NCBI RefSeq assembly: GCF_029846255.1
Contig: NZ_JARVWQ010000002.1
Location: 806,001-870,000 of the forward strand
DNA: 64,000 nt
DNA from: Amnibacterium sp. CER49
Lineage (GTDB): Bacteria; Actinomycetota; Actinomycetes; Actinomycetales; Microbacteriaceae
Reading direction: 5' to 3'
Part shown: positions 7,727-15,886 of the stretch, in pieces
Layout of the letters: each line of letters begins with the position of its first letter
Position numbering within the stretch: position 1 is the first letter of the stretch
Notes under the pieces: generated by a model
Told to the model about the DNA's origin: nothing
Seen by the model: only the letters and a program-made list of their open reading frames with translations
Database searches by the model: none
Position numbers and translations under genes: made by a program

Positions 7727-9466
7727 TCACCCGGCGAGGCGCAGCGACGTCTCGAGCATGAGCGCGTGCACGAAGGCCTGCGGCAGGTTGCCTCGGAGCT
7801 GCCGCTGCTGCACGTCGAACTCCTCGGCGAAGAGCCCCGGCGACCCGGCGGCGGCCCGGTTGCGCTCGAACCAGCGGAAGGCCTCCACCCGGTCGCCGAC
7901 CGCGTGGTGCGCGAGCGCGATCATGAAGCCGCAGAGCAGGAAGGCGCCCTCCTCCTCGCCGAGCGGCCGGCCGTGCGCGCGGAACCGGTACGCGTAGCCG
8001 TCCGCCGTCAGGTCGTCGAGCACGCGCTGCAGCGTCGCGAGGTTGCGCGGGTCGTCGGGCGCGAACGCGCCGCGGACCGCCGGCATGAGCAGCGCCGCGT
8101 CGGTGCCGTCGGTGTCGGGGTGCTGCTGCCAGTAGCCGTCGGCGTGGAGCGCCCGCGACGTCGCCTCCGCGGCGAGCGAGTCGGCGAGCCGCAGGTAGCG
8201 CGCGGCCTCGGCCGGGCCCTGCTGACGGGCCATCGAACGCAGCCCGGCGACGCAGAGCAGCCGCGACTGCGTCCACCAGCGGGGCTCCATCTCCCAGATG
8301 CCGGCGTCGGGGGTGTCCCAGCGCTCCCCGATCGCCTGCATGGCGAGGTTCGCGGCCCGCCGGCCGTCCGAGTGGAGCAGGCCCGCCCGCTCCCCCGCCG
8401 CGAAGAGCAGCAGGGCGTCGCCGAACACGTCGAGCTGGAACTGCCGGTGCGCGCGGTTGCCGACGACGGTGCGGCCGCCCGGGTACCCGGGGAGCGTGAG
8501 GTCGACCTCCGGCGGCATGGACCCGCCGTACGAGGTGTAGACGGGCTTCAGCCCGGGGCCGTCCTCGAGCACCCGGGCGGTGACGAAGTCGAGCGCCGGC
8601 TTCAGCAGCGAGGTGCCGCCGGCGGCCGCGTCGGCCTGACCGGCGAAGCACTGGTCGCGCAGCCAGGTGTAGCGGTAGTCGTAGTCGCGGGAGCCGCCGA
8701 TGTTCTCCGGCAGGCTCGTCGTCGCCGCGGCGACCATGCCGCCGCCCGACGACGTGAAGCCGCACATGACCGCGTACGCCTGCTGCGCGTCGCGAGGAGC
8801 GATCGACGCGCTCATCGACGGCACGCGCTCCCGCCACGACTGCTCCGTCGCCGGCCACGCCACCTCGGCGCGCAGCGGCCGGTCGGGCAACGTCGTGCCG
8901 AGCTCGAGCACGAGGTCGCGCTGCTCGCCGGACTTCAGCGCGAGGCGCATCCGGATCACGCCGGACGTGTCGGCCTCGCCCTCGGCGGCGCCCTGGAACC
9001 GCCAGCGCAGGCCGTCGGCGTTCGTGCCGGTCCACACGCCGGCGTCGTCGCGCCGCACGCTCCGGGAGCGCTTCGCGCGGCCGTAGTCGCCGGACACGTC
9101 GAGCTCGACCTCGACGACGACGTCGCCGTCGGTGGCCTCGATGCGCCGCAGCAGCGTGAGCGTGTCGGGGTACGACGGCAGCGCGAGGGCGTCGAGCACC
9201 TCGACCCGCTCGGTGCGGCCGATCCAGCGGCTGTGGAAGATGAGGCTGCCGGGCTCGTAGCTGCCGCCCCAGATGCTGGGGCTCGCGGGTCGGACGCTGA
9301 ACGTGCCGGCGCCGCCCAGCAGCTCCGCGAACACGGCCGGGCTCTCCCAACGCGGCGCGCAGAGCCACGAGATGCTGCCGTCAGGGGCGAGCACCGCCCC
9401 GCGCTCGCCGTCGGCGATGAGGGCGAGGTCGCGGATCGAGTGGGTCGAGAGCGGCGGCCGCGTCAC
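7727..9466 (-). CDS. Glycoside hydrolase family 15 protein (glucoamylase/trehalase-like)
   Basis: 579 residues from the GTG at 9466. The N-terminal beta-domain begins with DLALIADGERGAVLAPDGSI, and the (alpha/alpha)6 catalytic domain carries the GH15 signatures DYDYRYTWLRDQ, GIWEMEPRWWT (general acid Glu) and EEEGAFLLCGF (second Glu). No signal peptide, so it is cytosolic; many actinobacterial cytosolic GH15 enzymes hydrolyse trehalose rather than starch. The start overlaps the stop of the FAD oxidase upstream (GTGA). The frame runs far upstream through that gene, but homology starts at 9466. Trehalase versus glucoamylase is open. Confidence 0.88.
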   Translation of the reverse strand: MTRPPLSTHSIRDLALIADGERGAVLAPDGSISWLCAPRWESPAVFAELLGGAGTFSVRPASPSIWGGSYEPGSLIFHSRWIGRTERVEVLDALALPSYPDTLTLLRRIEATDGDVVVEVELDVSGDYGRAKRSRSVRRDDAGVWTGTNADGLRWRFQGAAEGEADTSGVIRMRLALKSGEQRDLVLELGTTLPDRPLRAEVAWPATEQSWRERVPSMSASIAPRDAQQAYAVMCGFTSSGGGMVAAATTSLPENIGGSRDYDYRYTWLRDQCFAGQADAAAGGTSLLKPALDFVTARVLEDGPGLKPVYTSYGGSMPPEVDLTLPGYPGGRTVVGNRAHRQFQLDVFGDALLLFAAGERAGLLHSDGRRAANLAMQAIGERWDTPDAGIWEMEPRWWTQSRLLCVAGLRSMARQQGPAEAARYLRLADSLAAEATSRALHADGYWQQHPDTDGTDAALLMPAVRGAFAPDDPRNLATLQRVLDDLTADGYAYRFRAHGRPLGEEEGAFLLCGFMIALAHHAVGDRVEAFRWFERNRAAAGSPGLFAEEFDVQQRQLRGNLPQAFVHALMLETSLRLAG

Positions 9467-10845
9467 AGCGCCTTCCCCGGGTTCAGGATGCCGAGCGGGT
9501 CGAACGCCGCCTTCACCCGGCGCGACAGCTCGAGCACGTCCTCGCCGAGCTCGCGCTCGATCCAGCGCCGCTTCAGCACGCCGACGCCGTGCTCGCCGGT
9601 CAGGGTGCCGCCGAGCGCCATCGCCGCGGTGAAGATCGCGTCGGCGGCGGACCAGACCGCGTCGGGGATCTCGCCGGGTGCGTGCGGGAGGGTCGGGGGG
9701 ATCACGACGTTCGGGTGCAGGTTGCCGTCGCCCGCGTGCGCGACGGTGGGGATCGGCAGGCCGTGCTCGACGCTGATCCGCTCGATCGCGCGGAACATCG
9801 CGGGCAGCGCGCTGCGCGGCACCGCGACGTCCTCGATCAGCACCTCGCCGAGGCGCATGAACGCGGGGTGCGCGCTGCGGCGCAGCGCGAGCAGCCGCTC
9901 CCCCGTCGCCTCGTCGGTGCTGCGCTCCGCGGCGCCGCCCACCTCCGTGAGCAGCGCGACGGCGCGGGCGGCCTCGGCCTCGGCGGCGGCCCCGTCGGTG
10001 CGGACGAGCAGGAACGCTCCCCGGCCGGCGAGCGGCGTGGTCTCGCCGCGTGCGGCGTAGAGGGCGTCGATCGCGGCGCAGCTCGCGGCGTCCATCAGCT
10101 CGAGCGCCGCGGGCCGGAGCCCCGAGGCGGTGATGGCGGCGGCCGCGGCGGCCGCGTCCTCGACGCTCGCGAAGGTGCCGGCGACCGTGACCGCCGGGGT
10201 GGTGTCGATCCGGCGGAGCTTCAGCGTCGCCTCGACGACGACCCCGAGCGTGCCCTCGGAGCCGATGAGCAGCGCGGTGAGGTCGTAGCCGGTGACGCCC
10301 TTCACGGTGCGGCGGCCGAGCCGCACGAGACGCCCGTCGGCGAGCACGACCGCGAGGCCGAGCACGCTCTCGCGGGTGACGCCGTACTTCGCGCAGAGCA
10401 GTCCGCCGGCGTTCGTCGCGACGTTGCCGCCGACCGTCGAGATCGCACGGCTCGCCGGATCGGGCGGCCACCAGAGCCCGTGCGGAGCGAGCTCCCTGGC
10501 GAGGTCGTCGGTGACGACACCCGCCTGCACGACCGCGACCTCGTCCTCGACGTCGATCTCGAGCACCCGGTCCATCCCGGAGACGTCGAGCACGAGCGAG
10601 CCCGCGGTGCCGACCGACCCGCCGGCGAGCCCGGTGCCGGCGCCGCGCGGCACGACCGGGACCCGGTGGGCCGTGGCGAACCGCAGCGCGGCCTGCACGT
10701 CCTCGATGGAACGGGCCCGGACCAGGGCGAGCGGCTCGTCCGCCGTCGTCCAGCCGCTGCGATCCGTGCGGTAGGGCTGCAGCGCGCCCGGATCGGTGAC
10801 GAGCGCTGGGCCGAGCCGCGTCGCGAGCTCGTCGAGGACCGGCAT
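9463..10845 (-). CDS. FAD-binding oxidase, GlcD/D-lactate dehydrogenase-like
   Basis: 460 residues from the ATG at 10845. The N-terminal FAD-binding PCMH fold has VPVVPRGAGTGLAGGSV and NVATNAGGLLCAKYGVTRE; the C-terminal GlcD-type cap has TVAHAGDGNLHPN and GTLTGEHGVG. The family oxidises 2-hydroxy acids such as glycolate or D-lactate; without GlcE/GlcF subunits nearby it is probably a single-subunit enzyme. A TAGGCT hexamer six bases before the ATG makes the message leaderless. The GH15 gene is translated from the overlapping stop, an uncommon pairing of an acid oxidase with a glucosidase. Confidence 0.9.
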   Translation of the reverse strand: MPVLDELATRLGPALVTDPGALQPYRTDRSGWTTADEPLALVRARSIEDVQAALRFATAHRVPVVPRGAGTGLAGGSVGTAGSLVLDVSGMDRVLEIDVEDEVAVVQAGVVTDDLARELAPHGLWWPPDPASRAISTVGGNVATNAGGLLCAKYGVTRESVLGLAVVLADGRLVRLGRRTVKGVTGYDLTALLIGSEGTLGVVVEATLKLRRIDTTPAVTVAGTFASVEDAAAAAAAITASGLRPAALELMDAASCAAIDALYAARGETTPLAGRGAFLLVRTDGAAAEAEAARAVALLTEVGGAAERSTDEATGERLLALRRSAHPAFMRLGEVLIEDVAVPRSALPAMFRAIERISVEHGLPIPTVAHAGDGNLHPNVVIPPTLPHAPGEIPDAVWSAADAIFTAAMALGGTLTGEHGVGVLKRRWIERELGEDVLELSRRVKAAFDPLGILNPGKAL

Positions 10846-10851
10846 CCCCGC

Positions 10852-10893
10852 AGCCTACGAACCGCCGCTGGACGAGGGGACGCTCGCTACAGT
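10852..10893. promoter_or_regulatory. Divergent leaderless promoters for the FAD oxidase and the DUF6328 gene
   Basis: Minus strand: TAGGCT at 10852-10857, 6 bases before the ATG at 10845. Plus strand: TACAGT at 10888-10893, 7 bases before the GTG at 10901. The two hexamers lie 30 bases apart, so the promoters share their upstream DNA. Confidence 0.55.
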
Positions 10894-10900
10894 GCGCGCT

Positions 10901-11416
10901 GTGACGGATCAGGCCGGACCGGGCGGCGAGCGGGTCGACGCGGACCCCGACGACGGCCGCGACGAGACCGCGACCGAGCGGCTCGACCGCAACTGGAACG
11001 CGCTGCTGCAGGAGCTGCGGGTCGTCGAGACGGGCACCCAGATCCTCACCGGCTTCCTGCTCACCGTGGCGTTCCAACCGACGTTCCGCGGGCTCGCGGC
11101 CCCCGAGAAGACGCTCTACCTCGTGCTCGTCGCGCTCGCGACCTCGGCGACGGTGCTCGCCCTCATGCCCGTGGCGCTGCACCGGACGCTGTTCCGGCAG
11201 CGGGCGATGGACCGCATCGTCGCCTGGACGGACGTCCTGCTCCGCGCGGCGCTCGCCGTGGTCGGGCTCGTCGTCGTCGGGGTCGCGGTGCTCGTGTTCA
11301 GCGTCGCCGCCGGGCCGGCGCTCGCTGCGGGAGCCGGAGTCGTGGCGCTCGTCGGGGTCGCCGTCGCGTGGTTCGTGGCGCCGGGCGTGCTCCGCGCGCG
11401 CTCCGGTCGCCGCTGA
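10901..11416 (+). CDS. DUF6328 family membrane protein
   Basis: 171 residues from the GTG at 10901, placed by the TACAGT leaderless -10 hexamer seven bases upstream. An acidic N-terminal tail (~30 residues) precedes DRNWNALLQELRVVETGTQIL, the characteristic amphipathic opening of DUF6328. Four hydrophobic segments follow (residues ~50-160) and a short basic end. Function unknown; an integral cytoplasmic-membrane protein. It is convergent with the ComB-like gene across a 320-bp repeat-bearing gap. Confidence 0.8.
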   Translation: MTDQAGPGGERVDADPDDGRDETATERLDRNWNALLQELRVVETGTQILTGFLLTVAFQPTFRGLAAPEKTLYLVLVALATSATVLALMPVALHRTLFRQRAMDRIVAWTDVLLRAALAVVGLVVVGVAVLVFSVAAGPALAAGAGVVALVGVAVAWFVAPGVLRARSGRR

Positions 11417-11440
11417 CGGCCGGTCCAGAATCCGGGCCCA

Positions 11441-11722
11441 CTGATTCGGTCGACCGCATCGGATCCCGCCTCTGATCCGAATCCGGTGCGGATACGCCGC
11501 TGGACCGAATCCGTGGCGAGACGGAACCCGCGGCGCGAGCAGGCTTCAGGACCGAGACCAGGATTCAGGACCCGGGGTCCTGCGACGGTGCGGCTCCGGC
11601 CGGACGGCCTGGATTCGGGCGACGTCCCGGTGACGGGCGCCACCGATTCGGTCGCCCGCACCGGATCCGGCCCCTGGCCCGAATCGCGTGCGGATGCGCC
11701 GCTGGACCGGATCCGCGGCGCG
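11441..11722. repeat. Two 80-bp imperfect direct repeats in a convergent gap
   Basis: Copy 1 is 11441-11520 and copy 2 is 11643-11722, an ungapped offset of 202 bases; I count 67 of 80 positions identical. Each copy holds internal dyads: GATTCGGTC with GACCGAATC (perfect in copy 1, one mismatch in copy 2), and TCGGATC with GATCCGA. Copy 2 also contains the palindrome CCGGATCCGG. The whole gap 11417-11736 has no supported ORF. Its position between converging genes fits a bidirectional terminator that duplicated, but the length of the repeat is more than that role needs. Confidence 0.75.
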
Positions 11723-11736
11723 CAGGGCACGACGGC

Positions 11737-12234
11737 TCAGGCCTCGACCGACGCGTCCGGGTGCTGCCGGTGCACGGCGAGGCCGCCGCCGGTCTCCTGT
11801 CCGCCGTCGACGACGGACGCGAGCAGCGCCCGCACGGCGGGACGCAGCGTGCGGAACGCCGCGTCCGCGACCGCTGCCTCGGGGCTCATCGCGTCGATGC
11901 CGCGCGACTCGAGGGCGTCGCAGACGGCGCCCGCGGCGAGCAGGTCCTCGGCCGCGAAGCGGAGCGCGTCCGAACGCGGCGCACCGGCGCCGACGAGGGC
12001 CACCATCGTGCGCTGCTGCCGCGCCTCCTGCAGCGCGAGGATCCAGACGGCCGCGTCGACGGCGCCGGCGAGCCCGGTCGAGATCACCGCGCACCGCTCC
12101 GGCAGGTCCCGGAGCGGCACGTCGACGTCGCCGAGGGCGTCGACCCAGACGAGCACGTCCGCGTCGTCCCCGATCGCCGAGGCGCCGGCGACGCCCCAGT
12201 CGAAGCGGACCTGGTAGCGCTGCTGCAGGGTCAC
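11737..12234 (-). CDS. ComB-like protein (2-phosphosulfolactate phosphatase family)
   Basis: 165 residues from the GTG at 12234. The opening QQRYQVRFDWGVAGASAI and the following DVLVWVDALG strand resemble the start of ComB-type phosphatases, and VISTGLAGAVDAAVW and RSDALRFAAEDLLAAGAV match later family blocks. ComB hydrolyses 2-phosphosulfolactate in coenzyme M synthesis, but actinobacterial members are of unknown role and this one is shorter than archaeal ComB (~230 residues). No coenzyme M genes are present. It follows Ku on the same strand across an array of hairpins. Confidence 0.55.
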   Translation of the reverse strand: MTLQQRYQVRFDWGVAGASAIGDDADVLVWVDALGDVDVPLRDLPERCAVISTGLAGAVDAAVWILALQEARQQRTMVALVGAGAPRSDALRFAAEDLLAAGAVCDALESRGIDAMSPEAAVADAAFRTLRPAVRALLASVVDGGQETGGGLAVHRQHPDASVEA

Positions 12235-12238
12235 GATC

Positions 12239-12291
12239 CTCGATGCTGCCGCATCGAGCCCGACTGCTCGGGCCCGGCGGATCGGGCCCGA
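12239..12291 (-). terminator. Tandem hairpins between Ku and the ComB-like gene
   Basis: Three dyads in 53 bases: CTCGATGC/GCATCGAG (12239-12246 and 12251-12258, TGCC loop), GCCCGA/TCGGGC (12258-12263 and 12268-12273), and the palindrome TCGGGCCCGA (12282-12291). The word TCGGGCCC occurs twice. They begin just after the Ku stop, so a terminator is the simplest role. Confidence 0.55.
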
Positions 12292-12295
12292 CGGC

Positions 12296-13123
12296 TCAGG
12301 CGCCCTTCGCCTTCGTCTTCCGGTCCTCCGCGGCCTCGCGGTTCGCGGCGACCGAGCGCCGCAGCGCCTCCATGAGGTCGATGACCTCGCCGTCGCCCGC
12401 GGCCTCCTCCGGCTGCCGGCCGAAGGTCTGCTCCGTGTCGACCGCGTCGCCCTGCGCGAGCTTCGCCTCGACGAGCTGGCGCAGCTGCACCTGGTACTCG
12501 TCGGTGTAGTCCGCGGGCGAGAAGTCGCTCTCGAAGCTGCGCACGAGCGACTCGGCCATCTCGACCTCGCGGTCCTGCAGCTTCACCTCGGCGTCGAGCG
12601 ACGGGAAGTCGGCCTGCCGCACCTCGTCGTCCCAGAGCAGCGACTGCAGCAGCAGCACGTCGCCGTGCACCCGGAGCGCCCCGAGGCGCGTCTTCTGCCG
12701 CAGCGTGAACTGCACGATCGCGATGCGGTCGGTGCGCTCGAGCACCCGCCGCAGCAGCATGTAGGAGCGGGGGCTCTTCGAGTCGGGCTCGAGGTAGTAG
12801 CTGCGCTCCAGCCGGATGGAGTCGACCTGCTCGGTCGGCACGAACTCGACGACGTCGATCTCGCGGCTCTTCTCGACCGGCAGCGTCTTCAGGTCCTCGT
12901 CGGTGATCACCACGGTGCGGTCGCCCGCGTCGTACGCGCGGTCGATGTGCTGGTAGTCGACGACGCGGCCGCAGATCTCGCAGCGCCGCTGGTAGCGGAT
13001 GCGGCCGCCGTCGGCGTCGTGGACCTGATGCAGGGACAGGTCGTGATCCTCGGTGGCCGCGTAGAGCTTCACGGGCACGTTGACGAGCCCGAACGTGATG
13101 GCACCGCGCCAGATGCTGCGCAT
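12296..13123 (-). CDS. ku: Ku protein (non-homologous end joining)
   Basis: 275 residues, typical of bacterial Ku. The start MRSIWRGAITFGLVNVPVKL is diagnostic, followed by the Ku beta-barrel with an RRCEICG zinc-site-like motif at ~47-53, the YYLEPD segment, and a C-terminal basic Lys/Arg/Ala tail (RKTKAKGA). The homodimer rings double-strand DNA ends and recruits LigD. An AGGAAGG ribosome binding site precedes the ATG; a TACTGT hexamer at 13163-13168 is a possible -10. It is divergent from ligD, the usual arrangement or close to it. Confidence 0.95.
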   Translation of the reverse strand: MRSIWRGAITFGLVNVPVKLYAATEDHDLSLHQVHDADGGRIRYQRRCEICGRVVDYQHIDRAYDAGDRTVVITDEDLKTLPVEKSREIDVVEFVPTEQVDSIRLERSYYLEPDSKSPRSYMLLRRVLERTDRIAIVQFTLRQKTRLGALRVHGDVLLLQSLLWDDEVRQADFPSLDAEVKLQDREVEMAESLVRSFESDFSPADYTDEYQVQLRQLVEAKLAQGDAVDTEQTFGRQPEEAAGDGEVIDLMEALRRSVAANREAAEDRKTKAKGA

Positions 13124-13302
13124 GCTTCGCCTTCCTAGGGGTGGGGAATCCCTGGTGGAGGCACAGTATGGCCCTCCGCACCGCGTTTCCGCGGCCCCAG
13201 ATCACGGGTGTGGACGACGGAGGGGTCCGCCACCCGGCCGATGTGCGCGGCTACGCAGGCCGTCTCAGCGATTCAGCAGACGCTCAGACCACGCTGAGCA
13301 GC
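13124..13302. promoter_or_regulatory. Ku/LigD divergent promoter region
   Basis: 179 bp without a supported gene. A TACTGT -10-like hexamer (13163-13168, minus strand) would serve Ku. Near ligD there is the dyad CTCAGCG (13264-13270) and CGCTGAG (13293-13299), close enough to the ligD ATG to act as an operator or leader hairpin. Confidence 0.4.
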
Positions 13303-15756
13303 ATGCCGGGCAGCGCGCAGAAGCAGGTCGTCGACGTCGACGGCCGCCGCGTCGCGCTCACCTCGCTCGACAAGGTGCTCTACCCCGGCACCGGCTTCAC
13401 GAAGGGGCAGGTGCTCGCCTACTACACGGCGGTCGCCGGCGCGCTCGTGCCGCTCGCCGCCGGGCGGCCGGTCACCCGCAAGCGCTGGCCCGACGGCGTC
13501 GGCACCGCCGAGGCGCCGGGCGAGATGTTCTTCGTGAAGAACCTCGAGGGCCACGCCCCCGACTGGCTGCCGCGCCGGGCGCTCGTCACGCACCACTCCA
13601 CCAACACGTACCCGCTGCTGCTCGACCGAGCCACGCTCGTCTGGCTCGCGCAGACCGCGGCGCTCGAGCTGCACGTGCCGCAGTGGCGCTTCCGGGACGA
13701 CGGCAGCCCGGCGAACCCCGACCGGCTCGTGCTCGACCTCGATCCCGGCGAGGGCGCCGGCCTCGCCGAGTGCGCCGAGGTCGCGCGCCTCATCCGTCCG
13801 ATCCTCGAGGGCATGGGCCTCGCGCCGCTGCCCGTGACGAGCGGCTCGAAGGGCATCCACCTCTACGCCCCGCTGCCCGGCGAGCAGACGTCCGACGAGG
13901 TCACCGAGGTCGCCCACGCGCTCGCGCGCATGCTCGAGGGCGACCACCCGGACCTCGTCGTCAGCGACATGAAGCGGAGCATCCGCGCGGGCAAGGTGCT
14001 CGTCGACTGGAGTCAGAACCGAGCCGCGAAGACGACCCTCGTCCCGTACTCCCTCCGCGGCACTCTGCGGCCGGGCGCGGCCGCGCCGCGCACGTGGGAG
14101 GAGCTCGACGACGAAGGGCTGCGGCAGCTGACACCGGACGAGGTCGTGGAGCGGCTCGAGCGCGACGGCGACCTGCTCGCCGCGCTCGTGCCCGAACGCG
14201 ACCCGCTCGCGAGGTACCGCAGCATGCGCGATGCGGGACGGACGCCCGAACCCGGCGTGCGCGAGGTCGCCGCCCCGAGCACGGGCCGCGGCGACTCGTT
14301 CGTCATCCAGGAGCACCACGCGCGGCGGCTGCACTGGGACTTCCGGCTCGAGCGCGACGGCGTCCTCGTCTCGTGGGCGCTCCCCCGCGGCGTGCCCGGG
14401 CTCGGCGAGCGGAACCACCTCGCGGTGCACACCGAGGACCACCCGCTCGACTACGCGTCGTTCGAGGGCGAGATCCCGAAGGGCGAGTACGGCGGCGGCT
14501 CGGTGCTGCGCTTCGACGCGGGCACCTACACGGCCGAGAAGTGGCGCGACGGCGAGGTCATCGCCACGCTCGCGGGCGCCCCGGACGGCGGCCTCGGCGG
14601 CGGCCCGGTGCGGGTCGCGCTCGTCCGCACCGGCGAGGCGAGCCCACGGGCGGGCCAGGACCCGTCGGATCATTCGGGCGAGCAGTGGCTCATCCACCGG
14701 ATGGCGCTGCCCGAGCCCGCGACGCCGGCGGCACGGTCCGAGCCGCTCCCCCGCCCGGTCCGGCCGATGCTCGCCGCCGCGGCTCCCGCGGGCGGACCGA
14801 ACCGCGACGAGGCGTGGTCGATCGAGATGAAGTGGGACGGCGTCCGCGCGCTCGCCGAGGTGCGCGACGGCGTCGTCGCGCTCACGAGCCGGAACGAGCT
14901 CGACCTCACCGCCACGTATCCGGAGCTCCAGGCGCTGGCCCGAGCGGTCGGGGCCTCCTCCGCCGTGCTCGACGGCGAGATCCTCGCGCTCGACGCCACC
15001 GGGCGGCCGAGCTTCGCGCTGCTGCAGCAGCGGTTCGGGCTCACCCGTCCGGGCGACGTCGAGCGCGCCCGGCGCGCGGCGCCGGTGCAGCTCTTCCTCT
15101 TCGACCTGCTCGAGGTCGACGGCGAGCCGGTGACCGCCGTCCCGCACGCCGAACGCCGGCGGCGGCTCGAGCGGCTCCTCAGCCCGGAGCCGGGCATCGA
15201 GATCCCGCCCGCGGTCGGGGCCGGCACGGGCGGCGACCTGCCGGAGCTCGTCGCGCGGGCGCTGGCGACCAGCCGCGCACTCGGTCTGGAGGGCCTCGTG
15301 CTGAAGCGCACCGACTCGCGCTACCGGCCCGGCGCCCGCACCTCCGACTGGCTCAAGGTGAAGCACGAGCGCACGCAGGAGGTCGTGGTCGGCGGCTGGC
15401 GGCCGGGCGACGGGCGCCGCAGCGGCGGGGTCGGCTCGCTGCTCGTCGGGATACCGGGCCCGGACGGGCTCGAGTACGTCGGCAGGGTCGGCTCCGGGTT
15501 CAGCGACGAGGAGCTCGAGCGGGTGGGTGCCCGGCTCGCCGAGCGGACGGCGGACACGGCCCCCTTCGTCGATGTGCCGCGCCCCGACGCGCGCGACGCG
15601 CACTGGGTGGTCCCCGACCTGGTCGGCGAGGTGCGGTTCGCCGAGTGGACGGGCGCCGGGCGGCTGCGGCAGCCGAGCTGGCGCGGCTGGCGGCCGGACA
15701 AGCGGCCGGAGGACGTCGTGCGGGAGCCCGAGGCGGCCGTCGCCCCGCGGGGCTAG
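13303..15756 (+). CDS. ligD: Three-domain NHEJ DNA ligase LigD (polymerase-phosphoesterase-ligase)
   Basis: 817 residues from the ATG at 13303; the frame opens at 13141 but the first family residues (ALTSLDKVLYP) fit the inner start. Order: primase-polymerase domain (~1-290; LVLDLDPGEG metal Asps, SGSKGIHLY), 3'-phosphoesterase (~310-440; IQEHHARRLHWDFRLE, EGEIPKGEYG), and ATP-dependent ligase (~480-817; EMKWDG with the adenylated Lys at 510, DGEILALD, LEGLVLKR). This is the order found in mycobacterial LigD. It fills, trims and seals Ku-bound breaks. Its TAG stop is also the -10 hexamer of the next gene. Confidence 0.96.
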   Translation: MPGSAQKQVVDVDGRRVALTSLDKVLYPGTGFTKGQVLAYYTAVAGALVPLAAGRPVTRKRWPDGVGTAEAPGEMFFVKNLEGHAPDWLPRRALVTHHSTNTYPLLLDRATLVWLAQTAALELHVPQWRFRDDGSPANPDRLVLDLDPGEGAGLAECAEVARLIRPILEGMGLAPLPVTSGSKGIHLYAPLPGEQTSDEVTEVAHALARMLEGDHPDLVVSDMKRSIRAGKVLVDWSQNRAAKTTLVPYSLRGTLRPGAAAPRTWEELDDEGLRQLTPDEVVERLERDGDLLAALVPERDPLARYRSMRDAGRTPEPGVREVAAPSTGRGDSFVIQEHHARRLHWDFRLERDGVLVSWALPRGVPGLGERNHLAVHTEDHPLDYASFEGEIPKGEYGGGSVLRFDAGTYTAEKWRDGEVIATLAGAPDGGLGGGPVRVALVRTGEASPRAGQDPSDHSGEQWLIHRMALPEPATPAARSEPLPRPVRPMLAAAAPAGGPNRDEAWSIEMKWDGVRALAEVRDGVVALTSRNELDLTATYPELQALARAVGASSAVLDGEILALDATGRPSFALLQQRFGLTRPGDVERARRAAPVQLFLFDLLEVDGEPVTAVPHAERRRRLERLLSPEPGIEIPPAVGAGTGGDLPELVARALATSRALGLEGLVLKRTDSRYRPGARTSDWLKVKHERTQEVVVGGWRPGDGRRSGGVGSLLVGIPGPDGLEYVGRVGSGFSDEELERVGARLAERTADTAPFVDVPRPDARDAHWVVPDLVGEVRFAEWTGAGRLRQPSWRGWRPDKRPEDVVREPEAAVAPRG

Positions 15757-15759
15757 CCT
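15754..15759 (+). promoter_or_regulatory. -10 hexamer overlapping the ligD stop codon
   Basis: TAGCCT starts with the ligD TAG and ends 7 bases before the ATG at 15767, the leaderless pattern seen elsewhere in the window. Confidence 0.5.
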
Positions 15760-15766
15760 CGTCGGC

Positions 15767-15886
15767 ATGGCAGCAAGGCCCACCGACCCCGACGACACCC
15801 CGAGCGAGGACGAGGTCGAGCAGGACTTCACGACGCCGGCCGACCCCTACCTCGAGACCGGCGCCGAGCCGGACCAGCCGGCGTGA
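15767..15886 (+). CDS. Small acidic protein, 39 residues
   Basis: Thirty-nine residues rich in Asp, Glu and Pro (DPDDTPSEDEVEQDF), with no hydrophobic segment. Not a recognised family. Two things support it: a TAGCCT hexamer seven bases before the ATG, and a GTGA overlap between its stop and the next gene, which is typical of coupled real genes here. It could be a small partner of the membrane-anchored protein downstream. It might instead be only a leader reading frame for that gene. Confidence 0.5.
   Translation: MAARPTDPDDTPSEDEVEQDFTTPADPYLETGAEPDQPA

Noticed and set aside
9467-11182. N-terminal extension of the GH15 frame up to 11182
   Set aside because: The added region is the out-of-frame shadow of the GlcD-like gene; GH15 homology begins at the GTG at 9466.
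13273-15831. An 852-codon open frame antisense to ligD
   Set aside because: The opposite strand encodes a full three-domain LigD with catalytic motifs; the antisense frame has none.
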